From Terriglobales bacterium (GTDB lineage: Bacteria > Acidobacteriota > Terriglobia > Terriglobales > Acidobacteriaceae): DNA of 64,000 nucleotides. Of this stretch, positions 51,442 through 60,219 are shown piece after piece (position 1 is the stretch's first letter; each line of letters starts with the position of its first letter). Made by a program: the position numbers and the translations under genes. The notes under the pieces are model-generated. The model saw only the letters and a list, made by a program, of their open reading frames with translations, searched no databases and was not told the DNA's origin. The DNA is taken from contig JAICSO010000018.1 of assembly GCA_025936825.1 (NCBI GenBank), positions 1 through 64,000 of the forward strand, given 5' to 3'.

Positions 51442-52704
51442 TCAAGCGTAAATTCCGCGTTGGCGCACGGTGTACGCTACGCGGTCGATGGCTAGCATGT
51501 AAGCCGCGATGCGATTGTTGACGCTGTGAGTGTCGGCGTAACGGACCACGTCATTGAACGAACTGATCATGATGTCTGCCAATTGTTCATTCACCACCGA
51601 CTCCTTCCAGAAATATCCCTGGCGGTCCTGCACCCACTCAAAATACGACGTTGTGACGCCACCGGCGTTGCAGAGGATGTCTGGAATGACAAAGACTTTG
51701 TTGGCGGCCAGGATTTCGTCGGCCGCAGCAGTGGTGGGGCCGTTGGCGCCTTCCGCGAGAATCTTGCAGCGGATTTTGGCGGCATTTCGGCTGGTGATCT
51801 GATTCTCGGTTGCGGCCGGAATCAGGATCTCGCACTCGCTCTGGAACAGCTCCGTCGGATCGGCCTTCTCAGCTTCAGTGAATCCAGCGAGCGTGCGGTT
51901 CTTCTCGCGATAACTCCACAGCGCCTCAATATCGATGCCCTTCTTGGTGTAGATCGATCCATCCACTTCGATGATGCCGATAATCTTGTATCCCGCTTCG
52001 TGCATGAGGCGCGCAGCGTTCGAACCAACGTTGCCGAATCCTTGAACGATAACGCGCGTATTTTCGGGACGCAGGCCAAACTTCTTGATCGCCTGGTCGC
52101 AGGTGATCATAATGCCGCGACCAGTCGCTTCGCGGCGGCCGCGCGATCCACCGATATTGATCGGCTTGCCGGTCACGACAGCCGTGACTGTCTGGCGCAT
52201 GTGCATGGAGTAGGTGTCCATCATCCACGCCATGACCTGCTCGTTGGTGTTCATGTCGGGCGCTGGGACGTCTTTCTCCGGACCAATAAATTCGACCAGT
52301 TCCGCGGTATAGCGGCGGGTCATACGCTCCAATTCACCGGGCGACATTTTGTGCGGATCGCAAATGATTCCACCTTTCGCACCGCCAAACGGAATATTCA
52401 CGACGGCGCACTTCCAGGTCATCCAACTGGCGAGCGCGCGGACTTCGTCGAGAGTGACGTCCGGCGAATAGCGCACGCCACCTTTCGCTGGGCCACGGGC
52501 GATGGAGTGCTGCACGCGAAAGCCGGTGAAAACTTCGAGCTTGCCGTTGTCCATCGACACCGGGATGTGAACGATTAACTCACGATTGGGATACCGCAGG
52601 ATCTTCACCAGGCCTTCGTCAAGGTTGAGCTTCTTTGTAGCGGCATCGAAACGGGCGGACTGAGCCTCCCAGGGATTAATTTCCTGCTCAAGAGAAACGG
52701 TCAT
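51442..52704 (-). CDS. gdhA: Glutamate dehydrogenase
   Basis: ATG 52704, with GGAG seven bases upstream, gives a 420-residue hexameric-type enzyme; the longer frame to 52863 has no support. The catalytic region includes [20 protein letters not shown], with the dicarboxylate-binding Lys, and [13 protein letters not shown] with the catalytic Lys. The substrate/cofactor segment is [14 protein letters not shown], and the Rossmann motif is [20 protein letters not shown]. It interconverts glutamate and 2-oxoglutarate using NAD(P). Coenzyme choice cannot be fixed here. It is monocistronic. Confidence 0.94.
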   Translation of the reverse strand: MTVSLEQEINPWEAQSARFDAATKKLNLDEGLVKILRYPNRELIVHIPVSMDNGKLEVFTGFRVQHSIARGPAKGGVRYSPDVTLDEVRALASWMTWKCAVVNIPFGGAKGGIICDPHKMSPGELERMTRRYTAELVEFIGPEKDVPAPDMNTNEQVMAWMMDTYSMHMRQTVTAVVTGKPINIGGSRGRREATGRGIMITCDQAIKKFGLRPENTRVIVQGFGNVGSNAARLMHEAGYKIIGIIEVDGSIYTKKGIDIEALWSYREKNRTLAGFTEAEKADPTELFQSECEILIPAATENQITSRNAAKIRCKILAEGANGPTTAAADEILAANKVFVIPDILCNAGGVTTSYFEWVQDRQGYFWKESVVNEQLADIMISSFNDVVRYADTHSVNNRIAAYMLAIDRVAYTVRQRGIYA

Positions 52705-52997
52705 AAATTCTCCGATGATTGCTAACTTTCGCTCCGCGGTATGAAAACGAGGACCGGGTGCTGGGCAGAAGGCGCGGAGCAGAACCCGGCTGCGGCCAGC
52801 AGGCAAACGTCCCATCTTATGCGCGACCATTGGGGCTTGCAAGCTGAGTGCATCTTCCGGCACACCTGGTTACCCGGAAAAGTAGCCCTAATCCATACAA
52901 AAGCACACGACGTCAACATCCGAGGTGAAGCGCACGAGCTGACCATAAATCATTGAATGTAAAAGGGTTATACAGGGACGTCGATTAAAAGGAGAGA

Positions 52998-53927
52998 TCA
53001 CAAATGAGCTTGCACCAGTTCCAGCGCCCTGCTTTGGGCATCAGGCTGACTCCCAAACCCAGAAATCCAGTTGACTTCTGGTTCTCGACGAAACCAGGTC
53101 ATCTGTCGCTTCGCGTAGTTGCGATGGGCTTGCTGAACGGCCGTGATCGCATCGGGTTCGGTGAGCTGCCCTTTTAGCAACTGCAGAACCTGACTGTACC
53201 CGATGGACGAAAGGGGACGCGCGGACTCGCCGTATTTCGCGAGCAGGCGCCGGGTTTCCTCGATCAGTCCTTGTTCGAACATCTTTACGACCCCCTGGTT
53301 GATGCGGGCGTAGAGTTCGGGGCGTGCCGGATCGAGTCCGATTCGAAGGATGCGAAATCCTCTCAGTGGCTCGCGGCCTTCCTGCCACTGTGCGCTCATG
53401 GGACGCCGCGATGCCAGGCAAACCTCAATCGCACGGATCAGCTTTGGCGTGTCGTTGGGGTGGATCTTCTGCGCTGCAATTGAATCAAAGCGCGTCAGAA
53501 TCTTATGCAAGTGCTGCGGCCCATTTTGCGCAGCCTTGTCACGCAGTCTTTCGCGCAGTTCTTCAGATCTTTCCGGACCAGCAAAGAGCCCGTCGAGCAG
53601 CGCACGCAAATAGAGACCTGTTCCACCTACAACAATGGGGATCGCCCCGCGTGACGAAATTTCTTTGACAACTGCACGCGCCTGGCGCGCGTACTCGCCG
53701 GCCGTTGTGTAAGAAGCGGGATCTAGCGTGTCGAGCAAATGATGAGGAGCGCGGGCTCGTTCTTCTGCCGTAGGCTTGGCGGTTCCGATCTCAAACTCGC
53801 GATAGATCGCGACCGAATCGCAGTTGACGATTTCGCCGCGGAAACGCTCCGCCAGCGCGATCGATAATGCAGTCTTGCCGCTGCCGGTAGGTCCGAGAAT
53901 CGCAACCAGGAGTGGATCGCGGCTCAA
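52998..53927 (-). CDS. miaA: tRNA dimethylallyltransferase
   Basis: The P-loop AILGPTGSGKTALSIALAER is followed by NCDSVAIYREFEIGTAKPT with the catalytic Asp and substrate site. PHHLLDTLDP, VVGGTGLYLRALLDGL and RNYAKRQMTWFRRE complete the family pattern. The 309-residue enzyme adds a dimethylallyl group to A37 of tRNAs reading U-starting codons. The start is a TTG directly after the TGA of a small upstream ORF (zero-base gap), so translation is probably coupled. A pseudouridine synthase gene lies further upstream. Confidence 0.94.
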   Translation of the reverse strand: MSRDPLLVAILGPTGSGKTALSIALAERFRGEIVNCDSVAIYREFEIGTAKPTAEERARAPHHLLDTLDPASYTTAGEYARQARAVVKEISSRGAIPIVVGGTGLYLRALLDGLFAGPERSEELRERLRDKAAQNGPQHLHKILTRFDSIAAQKIHPNDTPKLIRAIEVCLASRRPMSAQWQEGREPLRGFRILRIGLDPARPELYARINQGVVKMFEQGLIEETRRLLAKYGESARPLSSIGYSQVLQLLKGQLTEPDAITAVQQAHRNYAKRQMTWFRREPEVNWISGFGSQPDAQSRALELVQAHL

Positions 53928-54092
53928 TCAGCGAGCGCTCCAATTGATGTGGTGCCAGGACCGGGTAACAGTGATCGCGAGGATGAGGATGACGATAAGG
54001 ATCAGCCCGAGCGTTTCCATAGCTTGAACGGAACGCTGCGGAGTTGCCCCCTTTGTGGCTCGCCGCGCTCGCAGTTGGTCAATGCGACGCAT
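53928..54092 (-). CDS. Small single-span membrane protein
   Basis: ATG 54092 opens a 54-residue frame with an Arg-rich N-terminus (RRIDQLRARRATKGATPQRS) and one strong membrane helix (LGLILIVILILAITV). An alternative ATG at 54020 leaves just the helix. It fits exactly between the pseudouridine synthase stop and the TTG of miaA, suggesting an operon position. No known family. Confidence 0.5.
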   Translation of the reverse strand: MRRIDQLRARRATKGATPQRSVQAMETLGLILIVILILAITVTRSWHHINWSAR

Positions 54093-54101
54093 GCCAAGAT
54101 T

Positions 54102-54839
54102 CTATGCCATGACGCGGCGGAGATTGCCTACTTCCGTGCGAGTGAGCTCGCGCGTGGCCCCTTTTGGGAGATCTTCAAGTTGCAGCGGTCCTATGGCGAC
54201 CCTGATCAGCCGCAGCACCTCGACCTCGAGAGCCGAAAACATGCGGCGAATCTGCCGGTTCTTGCCTTCATCGAGGGTGATCTCCAACCAGCAGTTCTTG
54301 TTGCCTGCCCGCAGTAAGCGCGCACGTTTGGCTTTGAGCAAATCACCGCCCTCAGTGACTCCCGCCGTTAAAGCGAGAAGAAGCTGTTTGTCGGCCAATG
54401 CTGCGATCTGGACGTGATAAGTCTTATCCAGATGAGTTGCGGGTTCAGTGATGCGCGCGGCCCACGCGGAATCGTTGGTTAATAGCAGCAGCCCTTCGCT
54501 AGCCTTGTCCAGCCGCCCGACTGGGGCCAGCCATTGGGAGTCCGCTGGCAGCAGCGAATACACCGTCTGCCGGCCCTTCTCGTCGCTCGCGGTGGTCACG
54601 AAGCCACGAGGTTTGTTTAGCATCAAGTAAACCCGGTCAGCCGTTTTGATTATTTGTCCGTTAATGCTGATCTCGTCTTTTTCGATCCGCACCGGACCCT
54701 CTGGATCGCGCACCTGCCTGCCATTGACGCGGACGTGCCCTTGATCAATCAGGCGTCCGGCAGCCGATCTGGAGCAATAGCCGAGTTTCGAGAGGGCTCG
54801 TGCCAAGCCGGTGGATTGGCGAGGTTGGGTTGGTTTCAT
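54102..54839 (-). CDS. RsuA/RluB/RluE-family pseudouridine synthase
   Basis: An S4 domain (LARALSKLGYCSRSAAGRLI) precedes the catalytic domain, with Asp in VGRLDKASEGLLLLTNDS, the MLNKPRGFVTTASDEKG strand and EGKNRQIRRMFSALE. It is 245 residues and a second member of the same family as the 21862 gene, though quite diverged. Target could be 16S or 23S rRNA. Followed by the small membrane ORF and miaA, making an RNA-modification cluster. Confidence 0.86.
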   Translation of the reverse strand: MKPTQPRQSTGLARALSKLGYCSRSAAGRLIDQGHVRVNGRQVRDPEGPVRIEKDEISINGQIIKTADRVYLMLNKPRGFVTTASDEKGRQTVYSLLPADSQWLAPVGRLDKASEGLLLLTNDSAWAARITEPATHLDKTYHVQIAALADKQLLLALTAGVTEGGDLLKAKRARLLRAGNKNCWLEITLDEGKNRQIRRMFSALEVEVLRLIRVAIGPLQLEDLPKGATRELTRTEVGNLRRVMA

Positions 54840-55018
54840 TGTCGCTGGATCGGAGGATCGTATTTTCGAAACCTATTCATTCCGTTGTCGGCCCTGCCCT
54901 TGCTACTCGAAATATTTTTGCATTTTTTCTTCCCAATGCCCTAGTTCCGGTGCAATAATGCGTGGACTTTTCGAGTACATTAATTCTGTGGTGAAATTCC
55001 AGGGGCTTGGTCGCGTGT

Positions 55019-55357
55019 ATGTGGGCTGAAAAACTCTTCGCTGGAGTGCTCCGAGTACTGACTCCACTCGGACCGCGGTATCTGAAACCTTCAATCTGGC
55101 AGCGCATTTATCTGATGTGGGTCTTCCGCAATTTTCAAACATTGCCGTTCAAGGTCCTGAACAGACGGCAACAGAGACTTATCGAGTCAATGTGCGACGA
55201 GAACCGGTTTGTCGCGTGGGGGGTGGGGTTCGACGATGCACCGCTCCTGGGGACGCTCGAACAGCGACCGCCCGCACATGCAACGGCACCAAAGCGCGCG
55301 AATGCATCGGTCGAAGATACGGTCAGACCATTTGCAGCGGAAGCGAGGCGTCAGTGA
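55019..55357 (+). CDS. Hypothetical conserved protein
   Basis: The product begins MWAEKLFAGVLRVLTPLGPR and continues YLKPSIWQRIYLMWVFRNFQ then LPFKVLNRRQQRLI. The even, Trp/Arg-rich composition looks conserved. No domain is named. ATG 55019 is chosen; a TTG at 55007 gives four more residues. A terminator lies 26 bp past the stop. Confidence 0.65.
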   Translation: MWAEKLFAGVLRVLTPLGPRYLKPSIWQRIYLMWVFRNFQTLPFKVLNRRQQRLIESMCDENRFVAWGVGFDDAPLLGTLEQRPPAHATAPKRANASVEDTVRPFAAEARRQ

Positions 55358-55383
55358 GAGAATCGCAAACATTCATGCAACAA

Positions 55384-55409
55384 AAAACGCCCGATTAAAT
55401 CGGGCGTTT
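55384..55409. terminator. Bidirectional intrinsic terminator
   Basis: AAACGCCCGATT-AA-ATCGGGCGTTT is a strong stem with A-run and T-run on the two sides (AAAAAACG and CGTTTCGCTTTT). It sits between the convergent 55019 and trxA genes and would end both transcripts. Confidence 0.88.
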
Positions 55410-55426
55410 CGCTTTTATGCTTGCAA

Positions 55427-55759
55427 TTATCCGATGTGTTTATCGAGCGCTTTCTGGATTTGCTCTTTCGGAACGTAGCCGACAATTTGCTCTTTCACCT
55501 GACCGCCCTTGAACACCAGCAGCGTTGGGATGCCGCGTACGCCGTAACGCATTGGGGTCGCATTGTTGCGGTCCACATCCATTTTGCCAATCTTCACTTT
55601 GCCGGCGTATTCGCTGGCCAGTTCGTCAACGATGGGAGCAATTGCGCGGCACGGACCACACCAAGCCGCCCAAAAGTCCACTAGCACGGGAGTGTCGGAC
55701 TTCAAGACATCCTGGTCAAAATTCTGGTCTGTTACTTCCACAATTCCTTGTGCCGCCAT
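55427..55759 (-). CDS. trxA: Thioredoxin
   Basis: This 110-residue protein has the active site WCGPC in [20 protein letters not shown]. The cis-proline is in [13 protein letters not shown], and the C-terminal helix ends [12 protein letters not shown]. Cytoplasmic disulphide reductase. The ATG at 55759 follows TTGCGGAGGAAAC. The terminator at 55384 lies 17 bp after its stop. Confidence 0.95.
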   Translation of the reverse strand: MAAQGIVEVTDQNFDQDVLKSDTPVLVDFWAAWCGPCRAIAPIVDELASEYAGKVKIGKMDVDRNNATPMRYGVRGIPTLLVFKGGQVKEQIVGYVPKEQIQKALDKHIG

Positions 55760-56239
55760 GTTTCCTCCGCAATTGTATGTCGAACCTTTTATCGTACCAC
55801 TGCATTGGATGCAATAGGGACAGGGTAGGACTCAGGCTTCAGCCGTCAGGGTTCAGGTCTTAGATCTCAGGGTTTAGACGCGAAGCTCTCAATCGCTGTT
55901 GCGAAACAACGAGAGTGGTTATGCGTTTCAAAAGAAAAAAGGTCGTTTTCTGGAGATTGAAGGTGTGCGCGTAATCTGCGATTCGGATGTCAGTTAAGTC
56001 CAGGACGCCTGAGACCTAGGACCTGCGACCTGAGTTAAAAAGGCGTCCCGAACCCTAGTCCAGGACGCCCGGCAGCCCTCCCCCAGAACTGCCAAACCAC
56101 AACTGGATATTAGAAAAGCCTTACTTAGGTGTAAATGTCACTTTAGTAATCCGCGAGAGTTCCAAACGGGGGTTTGGAGCAGGTTACCAATGGGCCGTAC
56201 AAACCGTGCATTCGTGGACAAGAGCTCCGAGCAGAGAGG
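55760..56239. other. Gap with simple repeats and a GGCGTCC hairpin
   Basis: No gene. Repeated words like TCAGGCTTCAG, TCAGGGTT and GACCTAGGACCTGCGACCTGAG suggest a dispersed repeat. GGCGTCC...GGACGCC at about 56042-56069 can form a hairpin. Confidence 0.4.
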
Positions 56240-57841
56240 TCATTTGCGAGACCACGTTTGGCCGCCGTCGGCTGTGACCCACGTTTCAGAGCTGGAAGTG
56301 GTAAGGACCACGTGCTGCGGATCGACGATCTGTATCTGCGTAATGTCGTCGTGAAGCTTTTCGTCTCCGCGCGCCGGAACAACGTGGATCCAGTGCTGCC
56401 CGGCATCGGCTGAGTGATACAGGACCCCAGAATTGCCTCCCGCCCAAATGAGGTTGAGGAGCGACGAAATCGCGCGGAATGTCGGTCCCGTAGCCACCGA
56501 AACCGGCTGCCAGCTCTTTCCGCTATCGACCGAGCGCTGTACCACGCCTTGCGGTGACAGCGACCACTGCCAAACGGGCGCCGACACAGCCCTGGCCAAC
56601 GCAGGAACAGGCTGCGCCGCCGCGTGGTTTGCGCTTTTGTTTTTTTTTGCTTTCTGAACCTTGATCGGCGCCGATTCCACTTCCAATTTTTGTGATTGGA
56701 TTTGGTTAGCGCTCTGCTGTTCGTCGCTTTGCAACGCGATTTGCTGCTGCGCCTGCTGGTCTACTTCCGGCACGGCCGCCTCGACGCTTACCACTTCGGC
56801 GGTTGCTCCGGGCGCAAGCTTGGCATCGACGCTTACGGGCTGGTTCGCTAGCACGGCTACTTGCTGCAACTGCGTTTCGCGGAATCCAAGAGCGTTGAAT
56901 TGGAACTGGTAATTCCCTACCGCCAAGTCATCCAATGAGTACTTCCCGGCTCCATCGGCTGTAACGGTTCTCGAGCCCACAGGACCGAGCGCAGTGACCT
57001 TGGCATTGGGAATAACCGCGCCGGAAGCATCGAAAACTGTACCGTTGACAGAACCGTTGAAGGCGCTGTCCTTCTTCGCAGCAAAATCGCTTAAATTAGC
57101 GCTGTACGAAGAAGGTCCAATGGTACCGCCGACCGTCGCACCCCCGGGGGCACCGCGACTCACTCCCGTTCCTGCCACCACAGGAGCATTTGTTACCGGC
57201 ACGGCGGGGGGAGACATCTGCTTCAAGTTGGCGACGTTTCGTCCGTTGGTCTCAAGTTTCTGGAGTGACCGCGGTTCGACCTTGGCTTCCATTGCCGCGG
57301 ACGCGTTGACGCTCACCTCGCCGGAATCCCCAAACGACATGGCCCCTTCTGGCTTCGCCGTGATGTGCTTTGGTTCGGCGTAACCCGTGCTGGCGGGCGC
57401 GTGAACGGGCGCGGGCAACTTGTCGCGCATTTTTGTTAATTCAGCGGGAGTTTTTTCGGCCGCGACGATGGCGTCAGTAGCAGCGGAACTCGTGGTCTGA
57501 GGAACGTGCTTTGCTACCTGTTCGGTTCGGGGCGATTGATGCCGTGAGACCAGGAACACGGCCGCTATGACAATGCACGCTGCGAGCGTCCCCCAACGTA
57601 GAGCAAAGACTGAACGCGGCTTTGGCACAGAAACAACTCCCTGCGACTCTGCGTCCACAGGTGCTGCCAGAAAAATAATCTCACGGCAATCCGAGCAGGT
57701 CGAAAGGTGCTGCAGGACCGATTCGCGCTCGCTTTCAGACAGGGCATTCTCGGCAAAGGCAGAGAGCACTTCGCCATGAGGATGCGCCCCAGCAACCTGA
57801 GTCTTCAGCCGGTCGGCAACGATTTTTTTCAGCGGGTCCAT
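56240..57841 (-). CDS. Zinc-finger membrane protein with sensory-like outer domains (putative anti-sigma)
   Basis: The cytoplasmic N-terminus has a zf-HC2-type anti-sigma zinc finger: HGEVLSAFAENALSESERES then VLQHLSTCSDCREI, with the His, Cys, Cys ligands. One membrane helix (LAACIVIAAVFLVS, about residue 90) follows. The outer part holds a carboxypeptidase-regulatory-like domain (VNGTVFDASGAVIPNAKVTA, about 265-345) and a C-terminal BNR/YCF48-like propeller segment (WQWSLSPQGVVQRSVDSGKS). It begins 16 bp after the sigma factor stop, so it is very likely its regulator. The domain fusion of anti-sigma and two extracellular modules is unusual but seen in Acidobacteriota. Confidence 0.82.
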   Translation of the reverse strand: MDPLKKIVADRLKTQVAGAHPHGEVLSAFAENALSESERESVLQHLSTCSDCREIIFLAAPVDAESQGVVSVPKPRSVFALRWGTLAACIVIAAVFLVSRHQSPRTEQVAKHVPQTTSSAATDAIVAAEKTPAELTKMRDKLPAPVHAPASTGYAEPKHITAKPEGAMSFGDSGEVSVNASAAMEAKVEPRSLQKLETNGRNVANLKQMSPPAVPVTNAPVVAGTGVSRGAPGGATVGGTIGPSSYSANLSDFAAKKDSAFNGSVNGTVFDASGAVIPNAKVTALGPVGSRTVTADGAGKYSLDDLAVGNYQFQFNALGFRETQLQQVAVLANQPVSVDAKLAPGATAEVVSVEAAVPEVDQQAQQQIALQSDEQQSANQIQSQKLEVESAPIKVQKAKKNKSANHAAAQPVPALARAVSAPVWQWSLSPQGVVQRSVDSGKSWQPVSVATGPTFRAISSLLNLIWAGGNSGVLYHSADAGQHWIHVVPARGDEKLHDDITQIQIVDPQHVVLTTSSSETWVTADGGQTWSRK

Positions 57842-57857
57842 AACTGCTGCAAAGCCC

Positions 57858-58787
57858 CTAATGGCGGCCTTCGCCTGCTTTTGCCCCTTTCTCTGAGAAC
57901 GCTCCAGGCAACGATTCTTGCGCCAAACTGGCCCTGATATCCAGGGCCAGATCGCGCACGTCGGTACTCAGCGCCTCTTCGGCTTGGCGGCGGCTAAGAC
58001 CAAGTTTCGTCAGATTTTTCAAGATCTGTTTGTGCAAGTTCTTAATTAGTTTCTCCACCTTGCGACTGATCGTGGACTCATGCACACGCAGAGTTCGTGC
58101 AATGTCCGCCAACGTACGGTTGTCCAGGAAATAAGAAGAGAGAACGAAACGTTCTTCGGAAGACAGACTGCGTAGCGCGTCGTCGGTAGCTCGCGCCAGT
58201 GCAGGATCGGCGACTGGAGCCTCATTCTGCTCAGGCGCGGCAAACTGAACGCCTTCTTCCGATTCTTCGTCGAGACTCACCAACCGTCGCTGCTTGCGAT
58301 AAGTGTTGACGTATTCCTGGGCAAGCACCGTACGAAGCCATCCATCGAGCGAACCGCGCCCGTTGTAGAAGCGTAATTTCGAGACGCGTTCCTCGTCGCG
58401 AACTTTTGTGCCGTACAGGTCCGCGTAGATGCAGTCGGCTAGTTCCCGCCCGGACGAATCTTCGCGCGTTATCTGCCGAGCGACGTCGTAGAGCTTCTCG
58501 CGAAAGCGCAGCATAAAGACTTCCCACGCGCGCTCATTCCCTGCTGCGCATGCCCGCGCCAGAATCAGGTCTTCTACCCGCAGAGTCAGACAAAATTCTT
58601 CCAGCTTTGCGGCATTCTTCGCCGCAAGCCCCTTTAACAGATCCAGGAATTGCTCGGGCGCGAAGGCAAATTCCGCCGCCCGGCTCTGGGTATAGAGACC
58701 GGCAAGTGGCTCAGTGAGCGCTGGTGCAGGGGCCTGGCCCGGCATGGCTTGATCGGCGACGGACATGCTCTCTTCGGATGCTACCAA
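57858..58787 (-). CDS. Sigma-70-family (ECF-like) RNA polymerase sigma factor
   Basis: Sigma region 2 spans about residues 70-150: ACAAGNERAWEVFMLRFREK then LRFYNGRGSLDGWLRTVLAQ. Region 4 (about 210-255) has RSLSSEERFVLSSYFLDNRT and the HTH LADIARTLRVHESTISRKVE. An N-terminal extension of about 60 residues is Ala/Pro-rich. The start may be ATG 58787 or the Met at residue 8. It is encoded just upstream of the zinc-finger membrane protein, the usual ECF sigma/anti-sigma pairing, and diverges from the ARPP-1-like gene. Confidence 0.87.
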   Translation of the reverse strand: MVASEESMSVADQAMPGQAPAPALTEPLAGLYTQSRAAEFAFAPEQFLDLLKGLAAKNAAKLEEFCLTLRVEDLILARACAAGNERAWEVFMLRFREKLYDVARQITREDSSGRELADCIYADLYGTKVRDEERVSKLRFYNGRGSLDGWLRTVLAQEYVNTYRKQRRLVSLDEESEEGVQFAAPEQNEAPVADPALARATDDALRSLSSEERFVLSSYFLDNRTLADIARTLRVHESTISRKVEKLIKNLHKQILKNLTKLGLSRRQAEEALSTDVRDLALDIRASLAQESLPGAFSEKGAKAGEGRH

Positions 58788-58922
58788 TTATTAGACGCAA
58801 GAGCGCGGATTTTTGGCGTTCCAAAGGTAAGAACAAGCAGGTCCGGACCTGCCGCATAGCCGACGAGACAAGGCGCAGGGGCAAATTGCGCTTGCGCCTT
58901 GGTATGCACTGCGGGAGGCACT

Positions 58923-60026
58923 ATGAACAAGATTTGGATTTCTATAGGCATTTTACTGACGGTGATAGGTCTGGCGCTCGTGGTCCCCTGCCTGAAGGCT
59001 GGCGGCACCAAGGCAGCAGGCGGTTATCAGGTACTCGCGCCCATTCGGAATGGCAATCTCACCATTTTCCCTGTGGTTGCAGACACCTCCCACGATACGT
59101 CCCAGTTCCTGACGCTGGATGAGGGATTGCGGTCGGGCGACGTCGTGGTGACTGAAGCCGGGAATGCCGGCCCGCTGGTAAGGCCGCGCCCTGGGCACCC
59201 GGTGTGGGATGAACATCCGCGCGGAGGAGCACAGGTCAATCAGCTTGTACTGATCAACAACTCCAAGCGTCCTCTTCTGTTGTTGGCCGGTGAGATCGTG
59301 ACCGGCGGCAAGCAAGACCGCATCATTGGCAAAGACCGGCTGGTTCCGGCGGAGAGCGATCCCGTGGACCTCAGCGTGTTCTGCGTCGAGCCGGGGCGCT
59401 GGGTCGCGCGGTCCGAAAAATTCGCGGCCCCCATGGCAATGGTCCAGCCGTCGGTGCGTGCAAAAGCGATGGCCGACAAAGATCAGCAGAAGGTATGGAA
59501 CCAGGTGGGACAGGCACGCACGGCCATGGCTGAGACGGTGACAGTGCAAGCGGGAGCAGTCGCCGCGGCACCAATTCAAACGGATTCGTCGTATGCCGGC
59601 GCTGTCGACAATACAGCGGTAAGAAAACAAATCGACACCGTCGCAGCTCCCGTGCAGCAGCAATATCAAAGCGTGATTCGTCAATTGCGCGACCGTCACG
59701 CAGTCGGTGTTGTGGTAGCTGTAAACGGCCAACTGATCTGGGCTGACGTCTTTGCCAGTACGAGCCTGCTGGAAAAGTACTGGCCTAAACTCGTGCGTTC
59801 GTACGCGGCCGAGACCTTCTCGCAGCAAGGGAAATCCACGGCGGTGGATATGCATGCCGCACAGGAATTCCTCGACCATCTTGATGGGCGGAGAGAGATT
59901 GTCGAGAAAGAGCCAGGCTTGTATCAGCACTCTGAGATCACCGGCGACGGCTACAAGGTTTTCGCGCTGACATCGCTGCTGCCCAGCACCGGGTTCGATT
60001 TGCACGTGGCCAAGATGGCGGAATGA
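58923..60026 (+). CDS. ARPP-1 (DUF6569) domain protein, exported
   Basis: ATG 58923 has GGGAGG five bases upstream and opens a signal peptide or anchor (NKIWISIGILLTVIGLALVV). The domain pattern LVLINNSKRPLLLLAGEIVT then GGKQDRIIGKDRLVPAESDP is characteristic of ARPP-1. Later parts include VVVAVNGQLIWADVFASTSL. The family's role is unknown; the name refers to association with other domains. It is divergent from the sigma factor gene, so shared control is possible. Confidence 0.75.
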   Translation: MNKIWISIGILLTVIGLALVVPCLKAGGTKAAGGYQVLAPIRNGNLTIFPVVADTSHDTSQFLTLDEGLRSGDVVVTEAGNAGPLVRPRPGHPVWDEHPRGGAQVNQLVLINNSKRPLLLLAGEIVTGGKQDRIIGKDRLVPAESDPVDLSVFCVEPGRWVARSEKFAAPMAMVQPSVRAKAMADKDQQKVWNQVGQARTAMAETVTVQAGAVAAAPIQTDSSYAGAVDNTAVRKQIDTVAAPVQQQYQSVIRQLRDRHAVGVVVAVNGQLIWADVFASTSLLEKYWPKLVRSYAAETFSQQGKSTAVDMHAAQEFLDHLDGRREIVEKEPGLYQHSEITGDGYKVFALTSLLPSTGFDLHVAKMAE

Positions 60027-60219
60027 GATTCCATAGCACAGTGTTGGGCAACGCAAACACATGCTTCGTGCGGATATTCCCGACGTGATTGAAAAAGCGA
60101 GGAAATACTTAACCGGCTCAAGTTGACTCAAGTCGCGCGGTTCGTGAGGCTCAACGAGCACACCAAATCTAATCAACTGCGCTCACCGCGCACTCGGCAA
60201 CGAACACGCGGCGGTGGGC

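Noticed and set aside
51526-52578. 350-aa plus-strand ORF opposite glutamate dehydrogenase
   Set aside because: It lies wholly within the well-conserved gdh gene and shows no domain.
58953-60176. 407-aa minus-strand ORF opposite the ARPP-1-like gene
   Set aside because: Composition is shadow-like (His/Arg/Cys-rich), with no ribosome-binding site. The plus-strand gene has a signal peptide, a strong ribosome-binding site and a recognised domain.
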